DNA of 64,000 bases, taken from positions 229,888,646 to 229,952,645 of the forward strand of contig CM077163.1 in NCBI GenBank assembly GCA_039583875.1, given 5' to 3'. This document shows, one piece after another, positions 13,001-25,000 of this stretch. The DNA is from Platanthera guangdongensis (lineage: Eukaryota > Streptophyta > Magnoliopsida > Asparagales > Orchidaceae). Positions within the stretch are counted from its first letter, which is position 1. Each line of letters opens with the position of its first letter. Both the position numbers and the translations under genes were made by a program. Below the pieces are notes generated by a model. That model worked only from the letters and a program-made list of their open reading frames with translations. It was not told the origin of the DNA and did not search any database.

Positions 13001-16000
13001 AACAAGCGCGATACAACATGCATGAAATAAAACATAAAATACGCGAAACAGTGCGCTACAAAAATACTTAAATAAAGATGCAAACATGGGTTGCATCAAA
13101 CATGCTCCGAACGGGACAGTTGAACGACTCAAAGTCCGGCTTGTGCCTCGGGGGTTCACTTAACAACACGGTCTTGATTATGATAAAACTCTCTTTCGTC
13201 GCCAAGTTAAACTCTGTTCAGGTTCTGATCTCCTTAGTTGTTCATCGCCACTGCCTTCTCCATCAGCTAGATATCAAAAATGGTTTCCGGAACGACGACC
13301 TTCTCAAAACGGTCTACATGCACCAACCTCTCGGGTTTAAAACCGTGGGGGAGTCTCGTGTGTCATCTGTGAAAATCTATTTATGATATCAAACAGTCTC
13401 CCCGGGATTGGTTTGACAAATTCAGTAAGGTCATTTGTGAAGTTGGATTCAAACAGAACTTGGTTGACTTATCTCTTTTCACTCGTCATCAATCAACCGG
13501 AACTGTCATTCTCCTGGTCTATGTGGATGACATTTTGATTACTGCTGATGACTCCACAAGGATACAACAAATGAAACAACATTTAAACTGTGTCTTTCAA
13601 ACTAAAGATATGAGAACTCTACGGTACTTCCTTGGACTTGAGGTTGCAAGACGACCTGATGGTCTTATCCTTTCACAACGGAAGTATTGCTTTGACCATC
13701 TTCAAGTTGCAGGTTACTCAGGGTGCAAGAAACCCTGATGGATGTCTATCACAAGTTGTGTGCTCATGGATCAGACTCTGATTCTCTGCTTACGAATTAA
13801 GAGTACTATCGGCGCTTTGTAGGAAAACTAATATATCTGACGGTTACAAAACCTGACATTTCATTTGCAGTTTGAGTGTTTAGTCAGTTTATGCATGCTC
13901 CACGGGTCTTTTATCTCCAGGCAGTCGAACGCATCCGCAAATATTTGAAGACTGCTCCTAGACAAGGTGGTGGAGACTGGCCCAGATCAGGTCGACGCAA
14001 AAGTGTCCGACGCCGCGCCAGTCCGAACCTCTATCAACCCTGAGCTTTGCATGATTTATTCGCGTCAATTTTTTTGTGCTTGTGAGTAATTTGTGTGGAA
14101 CTTTATATATATATATATATACATAATACGTAAATATATATATATATATAAAGTGTGCTGTTAACATAAGTGAGAATATATATATATATATATAAAGGTA
14201 TATTGGATTTTATTTACCCCATGTCGGTTCACCCCGATTTGAGCAGCCGACCTGGCACTCCTGCCAAGGATGTTCTTTGGGTGACGGGTAGGGCTTCAAC
14301 CGCATTGTTTCCCCCCGACAATGGCGTTGCACCAAAGGAGCTTCCACAACCTTTTCGCCTCACGATCCAGCCGCCGCTACTTCCCCGATTTCGACGCGGC
14401 ACCGGTTACATCGTCCCACGTCGCCGCCTGCCGCATATTGCAGCAACCGCCAATCCACGTTTCCTCCATTACCCGACTGCTGCTACCAGCTTCCGAAGGA
14501 GTTAGTTTTTTTAATCTCTTTAAACCCTGAATAAATGGGGCTGATGTTGATTAATTTAGGTGGACATTGATGTATGATTGAAAGATTTAAAATTGATTTG
14601 CTGTGATTTTTGTTTCCGTATCCATTCTTGCGTAAAGGTAGAATAGGCATGTTGTCGAGTGTGGAAGAAGATGAACAGTGTTTCCAGCTAGGCACTGTTA
14701 TAGATGTAGGATAAATGTTGTTGCTTCCGGACTGCTTATTAGCTTCCCTTTTGAGAACCATGTTAATTAAACCACTGTTTAGATGCTGCCAGCCACATGT
14801 CCGAGAAGAGGAACAATAACGTTAAGTTACTGTGGATTCACTTTGATTCCTGTTGCTCCTAAGAGTGTAATTAATTGTTATCAGTAAACAGATTACGAAA
14901 CTATTGTTAGATTTAGGCTTAGGAAAACAATTTATTTCCTGGTGTGAGATTTCGTGGAGCCACCGCGAGTGTTTGAGATTTCGTGCAACCACTTCGAGCG
15001 TGAAGAGAGAGTGTATTTAGGTTGTTTAGTTTGTGCCCTCCTTGATTTATTGAGTGATTCCGTGGAGCCACCTCGTGGAGTGAGCGCTTTAATTCCTCGG
15101 TGCCGTGTGTGATAGCGGTTGACCTCGGAGCGGAAGATCGAAGGTGACGAGTAGTTCCTCGCGTGAACGCCATCGACTTCAAATACGGAAGATGTCTCTT
15201 CCGTGGGTAATTGTTTCTATCTTCTCCTTTGTGCGTGCCTCTGTATTTTCTCGTAGGATAATTAGACTCATTGCTGGGTTGTCGCCCGAAATTTGTTAGC
15301 AAACGTCACGTCAAAAATTCCAAACGGAAACGTATTTGGAGTTCACGATTTCCGTTTTGCTACGACAAGAGGAACGGAACGAAAGTTGCGAACTTTGTTC
15401 CCCGGATTTAAAATTGAACTATTATTTAAGAAAATTCAATTTTGAAATAAAAAGGTAATTTTGTGCTTTCAAAAAAATCCAAGTTGCGTAATTTTTTAAG
15501 TGTTGCGTCTGCTCTAAAATTTGACAAAATTAATTTAAACATTGCATGCATTTAGGGTTTCCTAGAAAAGCCGACAGGCGCGTAAACCCTACGCGTCGTC
15601 TTGCATCACACGGGCTTGTATATAAGTCATCCTCCTCTTTATCTCTTATTGCATATTCGGATGCAGACTATGCAGGCTCCCTTGATGATCAACGTTCCAC
15701 TATTGGCTTCTGTACCTACTTTGGAGGAAATCTTATCACATGACGTAGCAAGAAGTAATCTGTGGTTGCTCGCACTTCTGCTGAAGCCGAGTATCGTGCA
15801 ATGGAGGCCGTTGTATCAGAACTTACCTGACTTGAGAGTCTTCTTGGTGATTTGGGAGTTGGGAGTCAAACTATCCTCGCCAGCAACTCTGTTGTGCGAC
15901 AGTCAGGCTGCGATACATATTGCAAAGAATCATGTGTTCCATGAGCGGACCAAATACATTGAAGTTGACTGTCACTTCGTTCGAGAAAAGGTTCAATGAA

Positions 16001-19000
16001 AAAAGTTAAAATTAGAGCATGTTCCTGCTTTTGGGCAAGTTGTTGACATTCTCGCCAAGGCGCTGCCACGACAAATGTATCATCAATCTTTGTCCTCTAC
16101 CGGCCTCCTGCTGCTTGCTTCGCCCGCCAGCCGGGCGGACTGATTTTCTCCAGTCCGCCGAGTCCGCACAAGTCGTCATGATGACGTCACTGGGCCCCGC
16201 TTCTAGATAATCTTCCCCGGGCCTATAAATAGCCCCCAATGCCTCTCATTTAGGGGGAGGGACAAGGCGCGGGAGGAAAACTGCAGCTTGTCAGCAAGAT
16301 CTGCGGACTCAGTTTTCCAGTCCTCCACAGCTTGCCATCAGCTTGCCAGCAAGCCCTGCGGACTCAGTTTTCCAGTCCTCCCAGTCCTCCACAGCTTGCC
16401 ATCAGCTTGCCAGCAAGCCCTGTGGACTCAGTTTTTCAGTCCTCCCAGTCCTCCACAGCTTGCCATCAGCTTGTCAGCAAGCCCTGCGGACTCAGTTTTC
16501 CATTCCTACCAGTCCTCCACAGCTTGCCATCAGCTTGTCAGCAAGCCCTGCGGACTCAGTTTTCCAGTCCTCCACAGCTTGCCATCAAGCCGCGCGGCCT
16601 GCCAGCAGCTTCTTTTCCTTAGCCTCTGGCAACTCCTTCTTTAACCGCCAGCATCCCCCTTTGTACCCTTTATTGCTTTTTCATGTAAAGGCACTTTGAG
16701 CAAGCTGTAATCTTGTTTCTTGATTAGAGGAAAAGCCCGTCGCAAGAGTGACATTTAAGTCGCGGCGGGCGAAGTCTGTTGTTGCCGCTGCTAGCGGCCC
16801 CCTCTCTTCCTCTCAGCTCAGTCTAGCTCTCTCGGTGTCGACATGCAAGAGCAACCGTCCAAGTAACTGTCAGCTTAAGCTTCTCTGTTGATCAAGCTTC
16901 TCTGCTCAGCAAGCCTCTTCTCTGCTCAGCAAGCCTCTTCTCTGCTCAGCAAGCCTCTTCTCTGCTCAGCAAGCCTCTTCTCTGCTCAGCAAGCTTGCTC
17001 TCTGCTCAGCAAGCTTGCTCTCTGCTCAGCAAGCTTGCTCTCTGCTCAGCAAGCTTGCTCTCTGCTCAGCAAGCTTGCTCTCTGCTCAGCAAGCTTTCTC
17101 TCTGCTCAGCAAGCCTACTCTCTGCTCAGCAAGTCTTTTCTCTGCTCAGCAAGCTTGCTCTCTGCTCAGCAAGCTTGCTCTATGCTCAGCAAGTTCCTCG
17201 TTGCTCATTAAGCTTCTCCGCTAGTCGATCGTCATAGTAACCGTCTGCTCGACAGCTCCTGATCATCCTCCCCTTCTCATCCGCTTCCCGGCTACTCTCG
17301 GCAACTCTCTCCTCTATCCCCGCAACCCCTTTGACAAGCGCTTGCTCCACTCTCGAGCACTCAGAAGCTTCCTTCTTTCTTCTTCCCCCGCAACCTTCGT
17401 CCTCTTCCTCTCCTAGCTTGTGAGATCGAACACTCCCTCCGTGTTAGCTGCCCGGTGCCGTTTTCGTGCATCAACATTTGGGATTGGTATGTGCGCACAA
17501 ACAGTATCATCATCATTATCACCAAACTCATCACAACTATTCAGGGTCAATTTTTAAAATCATTTTGAACAACTTTTAATCCTTGTTAAGGGCAGGCCCT
17601 TACCGAAATTTGCCAAAGTCCACTTACATGGGAGGTGTTAGGATCATTGGATAAACAATTTGAGTCCGTACTCGCATTCAGAGTGATCATGGAATTATTT
17701 TATGTATTTTATTTCTATAAGTATCTACTTTTTATGTATTTTATTTGCACACATTTCATATATGTTTTGTATCGGTCAATCATAAACGTTTGTTGTTTGT
17801 CTCTAAGCCTATATATAGAATTTTAAGGGCCACTTTCAGATTATGATAAAATATAGAGAAAATTTCTAGGCTAGTGCGGTCTTCCCTTGGTGCCGATTCG
17901 TGAGCCCTTGGTGCCAAAGTCAATGAAACTATTTTTTTCTAACCACCACACTCAATAAAACTACCCACCAATCAATAACCACCCATTAACCACTGTTTAT
18001 TCATGTTTCCTGTTGTAATTACATCTTTCTCCTGCAGTAACCACCAATTCGCTTTCCAAATTCACGGTTTGACTGGCCACAATCTCCATGTATTGCTGTC
18101 TTTTATTCTCCCAGGAAGTAGCTACCTATCACTTATTGTAACAACCTATTTCTGAAATTTCCCTCCTGCCGATCAGTCTCCCTTTCATTCCTACTTCCAA
18201 TCCAGCACTAATCCATTAGCCATCCCCAGCCACAATCACACACGATGATGCAGGACTGTCCTATTAAGAGTTCGGGTAATTTCTAAATGCAGCCACAATT
18301 CAACGTCTTTAACTTGCAATAACGAGTCTTTACAAAAAAAATGTTGCTAGATAAATCACAGTGACAAAACATTATTAAAAAAAACAAGAGAAGTTGTAAA
18401 GATGCGAAAAGTCACATAATTAAATTGCAAAATAGAATAAGGACATACAAAGTCATAGAGGTTTGAAGACAATGTTTACAAACAAATATAGCTAGAGTAG
18501 TGAAACTGTACAGTATGAGAAATTAGAGAATAAAGAGAAGGCAAATACACAAACCATATGTACAAGATGCCTCCTTATGTGGAGAGGAGAAGCTAAGAAT
18601 GAATCCAAAATGTGGGATTAAAGGAGTCTAAGAGAGAAATGATTAAAATGGGCCAATATACATGGGCTAAATACAATGTCTATGAATAACTATTTATGGG
18701 TCTTAATCACAGTGATTAGAGAGAAGTTGATCAGAGTCAGAGACATGAGCACAGAGTTGGTGATTAGGATCCATAGGTGTATCCACAGACTTACACCCAG
18801 AATAGATGACATCATGAAGTAGATCGAGACAATATTTCGGCTGAGATAAGATAATACCATCATGTCGTCAGGCTACCTCAATCCCTAAAAAATATCAGAG
18901 ACGACCCAAATCTTTAGTATGGAATTGAGAGACTACGTTTTTCTTGATTTAAGTAATGTCGGGAAGATCATCACCCGTGACAAGAATATCATCAACATGA

Positions 19001-22000
19001 GAGCAGAAGAACCACAGAGCATGATGGACGTCGACGAACAAAAAGAGATAAGTTTGTCGAGCTCCGGGTGAAGCCACAATTACGAACTACCCAGCTAAAC
19101 TTATCAAACCATGCCCGCAGAGACTATTTAAGGCCATAGAGAGATTTCTTCAGATGACATACTAGGGTCTCCCCCATGGCTGCATACCCACGAGGTTATT
19201 GCATGCACATAGTCTCCATAATATTACGATTAAGGAAAGCGCTCTTGATGTCAAGTTGATGCAGCGACCAATGTCAATGGTCGACAAGAGAGATTAAGAC
19301 CCGAACGATGCTAAGTTTTGCAACTGGAGAAAAGGTCTCCTGATAATCAAAACTGTGTTGATGAGTAGAGCCTCAGGTAACAAGACGGACCTTGAAACGA
19401 TCAATCGTCCCATCAGGGTGATGCTTCAACGTGAAAACCCACTTACAACTTGCTACAAACTGATTAGGAGGACAAGGAATGAGGTCTCATGTATGGTTAG
19501 CCCAAAGACCGGTCATTTCCTCATTCATTGCCACCCGCCACCCAGGATGCTGAAGGGCCTCCTGCACATAAGAGGGGGTGGAAATAGAAGACAAAGAAGC
19601 GACAAACCTTATTTGATCAGAGGATAGACGATGCAGGGAGAAATTATTAGAAAGTGGATGGGCAGTAGAGGATGGTGTTGTGTCAGCAGCACACGAACCA
19701 TCAGTAGTATGCGGGAGCAGGTCCTGGACTCCAGATCGAGGACGTCGAGTGTAGACTCAAAGAGGGGTCGATGCTGATGATGGTGTTGGAAGTAGAGGAG
19801 AAGAGTGGGTAAGATAAGGGGACGTGGTAGAGCAGAGATCAACATAGCCAGAGGGGAGATGGAACTGTTGGTTCTTTAAAAGGTCACATCAGCAAGTGTA
19901 ACCAGCTTACGAATGGAAGGGGAGTAATAGGCATACCCCTTCTGGGGGGCACATATACACAACAAGCATAGAGCGAGTGGATGATGAGCCAACTTGAGGG
20001 GAGGGGGGCAGGTGGCGGGCAAAACATACGCAGTAGAAGACTCGGAGAGTCAAGGAGAAGAGATGACCGCTGGAAAATAAGATAAACAAAGGCATGGCAA
20101 AGTTGAGAACAAACGAGGGCATGCAGTTGATGAGATAGCAGACAATAGAGACGGAAAAGCGTCAATATGCGGTGGGGAGTGCATCTAAAAAATGAGAGAA
20201 CATGCAACTTTAAGAAGATTACGGTTCTTCCGCTTCGTCACACCATTATGTTGTGGTGTGTAAGCACACAAGATTTGGTGGAGGACACCCAAAAGGTTTC
20301 ACGTTTCCTGAAAGGCATGCCCATTGTATTCAAGCGCATTATTAGTGTGGAGAATTTTAATTGAGCGGGAAAATTGTGTTTGGGCTTCAGCTACAAAGGA
20401 GTAGAATAGATTTAGAAGAGCATAGCGATCAGACATTGGGTACAATCACGTCATGCATGAGTGATCATCAATAAAGGTAAGAAAATAACGATGGTCAAAT
20501 ACACTAGCCGTTTTATAAGGACCCCAGATATCAAAATGCACTATATCAAAATGAGCAAAGCTTCGATTACAATGAGAAGGGAAAACAGAATAGTGTTGTT
20601 TCCCATAAATACATGATTCGCAATCAAAATTAGAAAAAGGAAAATCTAGAAGAGCCTTCTAGAGGATGGGAGGAGCATGACAGACGTCAGTGCCAATCAA
20701 CATAATTGATGAATGAGAAAACGGTCGGGGGGAGATCCAGAATGTAAAGCCCAGTTGAAAGTGTCCCTCTACCAATAATAATCCGCGTCTGCCGATCTTG
20801 CACAACAAAAGAAGAAAAGGAGAAAGTGATTAAGCAGTCATGATCTTGAGTAAAGCGGTTGAAGGAAAGTAGATTAAAGAAAGATAAAAAAAACATGAAG
20901 AATGGAGCGAAGAGAGAGAGAGAGGGAGTTAGCAACACATCGCCCGAGCCAACAACCGGGATTATGTCGCCATTTGCCATCGTAATGACCTTACGGCACG
21001 GAGTGTCCAAATACTGAGAAGGCATTATCAAAGTAATGTGATTGGTGGCACCCAAGTTCACAATCCAAGTGGGACTATGGGACAAACAAGAGGTACCTTC
21101 GTTGGAGACGGAAGCAACAAAGTTGGAAGGGGGAGAGATCATTGAGCGAAGATTCTAGAGTTCCTCGCGTAAGGTGTCAATGTTGGCACGGGAGGAAGGT
21201 CCAACAACAGTAGGGGAGGCATGTGGTAAAGAAGAAGCTAGCAGTGGGAAGCCATTTTTCTAAAAGCAAGTATCCTCGATGTGATTGGTCCGGCCACAAT
21301 GAGTACGCAGGCAAGGGGGTTGTTCCTTAGAGCAATGACGACCATCGCGCCCACCAGCCCAAGAGCAAGAACAACCATCGCTAGTAGAAGGTTGAGGTCT
21401 GATGTCAAATCCTAGGTGGAGGAGAACCGAAGGAAAGTTTATCGAAAGTTCAAGGGTGGCGTCACCTTCAACGACATGGAACAAACATCACACAACCATT
21501 GAATAGTGGGAGAGGAAAGAATGTGTTCATACACTGTGGAGGTACGGGGAAACACGATCCATCATCAATGTGATACTGACAGTTTCTTTCTAAACTCGTT
21601 CAGTGGCATGTTCCGACAATGGGGGCTGGTGCTCAGATTGGGCAACAAAGGATGAGAGGGCACCATTGGTACCCGGGGCAATATTCTGAAGAGAAATGAA
21701 AATATGAAACAAGTGTTGGAGGCTATCTTCCGCAGAATAGAGAGAGTGGAGCTCATCCCACATCGCTTCTGCGATGGTGTGATGCATAGTCATTCGATAT
21801 GGTGCACTATCCATGGAGTTCAAGATCAGAGTGAACTCGAATATCGTTCGAAGCCACTGCTTCGTAGGCTCGGCAGGTGTGACCCGAGTGAGATGACAAA
21901 GACCCTTGGTTTGGAGAACGTGGCGGCCTGGCGCACCGAGTGCACCCATTCGACAAAATTCTTCATCACGGTGAGGGAGATAGTAGTGATCAGAGTTCAT

Positions 22001-25000
22001 CCCGAGTATCGGGGAGAGGAGCGGGAACAAGAGCCAAAAGGGTCAAGTAGCATAGCTCTCTCTTTCATTGCATCCCATCTTCCTTGTATAGGCTCAGTTC
22101 GGGGTTCTAAGCGTCCTCTTCACTGCGGCAGCCTTGACCATCGTTCTAGCCCACACAAAAGTTCACCTTAGCTCGTTGACCGATGCAGCTCCCGCAAGTC
22201 CGCCTCAGCTTGTGTCTGTTACATCTCTTGCTCGCGCAACCTCACCAGTTCCTGCTTCTACCAGTTAGACTTGTGGCCTCATCAACATTGCTGCCTCGTC
22301 AACATTGCGGCCTTGTCCTTGTGGCTTCATCCCTATAGCCTCATCAGCTTTGCGGCCTCGAAAGCTTTGCGGTCTCACCGGTTCCACCTCGTGCGACCTC
22401 GTCGGTTACTGCTTCTAACCACCAGCTTTGCGGCCTCGTCTGTGAAGCCGCCTCGGTTTCGTGGCCTCGTCATCTTTGCGGACTCGCCTTTGCAGATTCG
22501 TCTTGTGGTTACCTGTTTGTTATGTTGTTAAAGGCGCGCCTAAGGCTCCAAGCTCAGAGGTTTGCGCCTTTTTGTGCCTTTGGACATTAAAGGCGCGCCT
22601 GACTGTGATTTTGTTGCAAACCTTTTTTTCCAAAATAATGAAAAAAATAATGTAAGAACTCAATAAATTTTATATGATTTAGTGTTTTTGAAACATAATC
22701 GATCGTTGAGACTTAGATATGATGCAAGCAACCATATTGATTTTATTTTTTAAAAGATATAAATGATAGTAATGAATGATTAATGAGTAGAATTTATGAT
22801 GAATATATTCAAGATAATGAAATGATGTTTGATGTTGATTATTTAAAATGAACGTGGTTGCGCTTTGCTTTCTTCGGGCGCGCGCCTGCGCCTTGCGCCT
22901 AGGCTCCAAACCATTTTGCGCTTTGGTGTGCCTTGCACCTTTAATAACTAAGCAATTGTAACCGCCAACACCTCCTTTTGTTCTGAACAATGCAGGTTCT
23001 TCCTTTGATACCGCCCAAACCCTCTTTAATTTGAGCTCTTGCGGTCACGTACTTGATAACTCCCCCCCCCCCCCAAACCCTCTTTAATTTGAGCTCTTGC
23101 GGTCACGTATTTGATAACTCCCCCCCCCCCCCCAATGGAGAGTATGTGGGGATGGGGTGGTGGAGTCAGCTAATGGTTTGTGTGAGCGAATGGAGAGGCC
23201 GGGTGGTGGCTAGGGGGAAGACGGGGTGGTCGGATATGAGGAGAGGGGATAACTACAAGCTTCGACACTTGGATTCCGGCTTTGACACAAGTTGATGGAA
23301 AAGAGGATTTTCTTCATCACTCAAACTATCAATGTCACCAAATGAACCCTCTATCCCTATTTGCTGACTAAGAGCCCATCATGAAAGATCATGATTTTTT
23401 GATCACAGCTGCCCTCAAAATCATGAAAAAAAATCAGAAAAATAACTAAAAATCTCATATCGTCGATCCGCATAAAATGGACATCTTCAACCGCCGTGTA
23501 GGACTGTGTGTTGTGATCCCCATCCCACAACTAATACACATACTTCCTCTAGTTTTGGCCTTTCAGAACAATTCACCAGCGAGTAAATACATCTCATTAA
23601 CAATTCTGCACCCAGGAACCCACTATTTGCAGCAAAGTGCACCGCCTCAAGCCCCGTCAATCTTCAACCATTTCAGATTCGGCAATCCCCATCACCTTCC
23701 AACTTTACAATTCACCAGCGAGTAAATACATCTCATTAACAATTCTGCACCCAGGAACCCACTATTTGCAGCAAAGTGCAATGCCTCAAGCGCCGTCAAT
23801 CTTCAACCATTTCAGATTCGGCAATCCCCATCACCTTCCAACTTTACAATACCCGTACTGCCTACTGCCCACCTAGAACCCCTTCCTACAGAAAACAGAC
23901 CCAGGGAATGCCTGCAATCAGCACAGAAATACGACAATTTGGCGGTCCAGCCACTGAATCAGCCCCCATTCTACCCTTCCGGACTCTTATTATTTGTGCA
24001 AGATCTTGTACGAAGTCTTTATCACTCATTGTTGAATATTTTGTGAACAATCATGCTGTTTTAAATATTAATTTGTATTTGTTCATCCAATACATGTTCA
24101 ATTTGCAGATTATTCTCCTAATATTTAATTGAAACACTTTCACTCTAATTTTAAATAGATATTGCAAGTGTTCCTAATGCCTAATTTCTAGTGTCAATAT
24201 TTGTGAACTCTAATGTTATATTTAGAATTTTACAATTAAATGTTAGACAATCACAAGCATACTGCATCATTTTTTAAATTTCCTATGACACCACACTAAA
24301 ACTTAATTATTAGAGTTTTTTGAGGGCACATATACACTTACTTTTCGCATCCGTCATGCGTCAATCTGCATCTCTTCATTTAGAAGTTCCTCAATGATAA
24401 CTTTATCTGTTTGTCTAACAAGTGATTTTCAACCATTCATCTAATGCGAGAGCACAGACGGTATGCAGTGGTATTAATCACAGCTAATAGATATACAACC
24501 ACCTTTATAAGGCCATTTGAGCAAAACGAGTAAATGATGACAAATAATGAGGGTTAATACTGGGATATTAACTAGGGTGAATAAGGATCCAACAGCCCAA
24601 AATGAGAAGGCACTTAATATGGCAAGAAAGAAGCTCAAATGGCAGGAAATTATTGAATGGAGTATTGATGGAGAACGTCGGGCCACGTTCGTGTGTATTC
24701 CCAAAGGAGGCAGTGATCTGCTACCTGTTCGGACGATCCGAGTCCACGGATGTGTCTGGATGGTCATTCTGAGTCATTTTCATGTATTTACTTTTATGTT
24801 TCAAGATGTATTTGATACACGATTGGATCGGACACTGAGTCGTCCGATCAGGGTATCCTATTTTAGTTATGTAGTATATATGTGAGCAAGCCTTTCACCC
24901 TCCACCTCGACGGCATAGTCAGCCAATAAATATGCTACCGTCTGCGCCTTAATCGAGAGCCGAGGTTCAAAGGAGATGTCGAACTCGCTTACCTCTATGA

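Larger units (their letters stand above)
8103..13098 (-). mobile_element. Ty3/gypsy element lacking RT, RNase H and integrase, nested in copia-2
   Basis: Two ~1.16-kb direct repeats bound a 2.68-kb interior. The whole is flanked by a perfect 5-bp target duplication AACAT (8098-8102 and 13099-13103), and removing it joins copia-2 RT in frame. The interior on the minus strand reads primer-binding site, coiled-coil ORF, gag, protease, then an unknown ORF up to the 3' LTR. No RT or integrase segment was found, so it is non-autonomous. It may be an internally deleted form that relies on enzymes from elsewhere. Confidence 0.88.
6430..16100 (+). pseudogene. copia-2 pol remnant, in three pieces
   Basis: Protease motif [13 protein letters not shown] near 6437; GAG-pre-integrase [10 protein letters not shown] near 6803; integrase core with [10 protein letters not shown] near 7153 and [15 protein letters not shown] near 7240. 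RT begins near 7950 ([18 protein letters not shown]) and breaks at 8097 within AIKH, resuming at 13099 with [11 protein letters not shown]. The YVDD box ([11 protein letters not shown]) is near 13515. The RT/RNase H linker breaks again after TAPRQ (13967) and resumes at 15614 with LVYKSSSS and [15 protein letters not shown]. Several stops and frameshifts occur in every piece. Confidence 0.9.
4403..16110 (+). mobile_element. Ty1/copia retrotransposon copia-2, split by two insertions, 3' end lost
   Basis: The element has a 5' LTR, an initiator-Met primer-binding site, a long GC-rich leader, gag, and pol in the copia order. It lies in PBF1 intron 3 in the opposite orientation. Its RT is interrupted at 8103-13098 by a gypsy element flanked by AACAT, and between RT and RNase H at 13968-15608 by an LTR-like insert. 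The RNase H coding region runs out near 16100, where an unrelated LTR-like block begins, and no 3' LTR was found. Many stops and frameshifts show it is an old copy. Confidence 0.9.
16110..17480 (+). mobile_element. LTR-like block with TATA box and two tandem arrays
   Basis: Copia-2 homology ends near 16100 and a GC-rich sequence starts. It has CCTATAAATAGCC at 16222-16234 as a strong TATA box, then a leader-like region with two tandem arrays, then a pyrimidine-rich tail ending near CATCAACA (about 17470-17480). No coding domain is seen. The GCGGACTCAG phrases resemble those of the copia-3 LTR. It is probably an LTR or LTR-plus-leader fragment; boundaries are approximate. Confidence 0.45.
18507..22500 (-). 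mobile_element. Ty1/copia relic (copia-4), RNase H deleted, 5' end truncated
   Basis: On the minus strand from right to left: GC-rich leader (~22500-22080), gag, zinc knuckle, protease, GAG-pre-integrase, integrase, RT, then an LTR. The RNase H region is missing: coding similarity stops just after the segment reading [12 protein letters not shown] and the LTR follows within ~50 bp. No 5' LTR or primer-binding site is visible; a fold-back repeat adjoins the truncated end. It belongs to the copia-1/copia-2 family. Confidence 0.85.

Noticed and set aside
16886..17206. Regular 20-bp repeats resembling a CRISPR array
   Set aside because: Units are head to tail with no spacers and lie in a plant LTR-like block; it is an ordinary tandem array.
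24547..24885. 112-codon plus-strand ORF as a gene
   Set aside because: No recognised domain, no splice or promoter context; likely chance.
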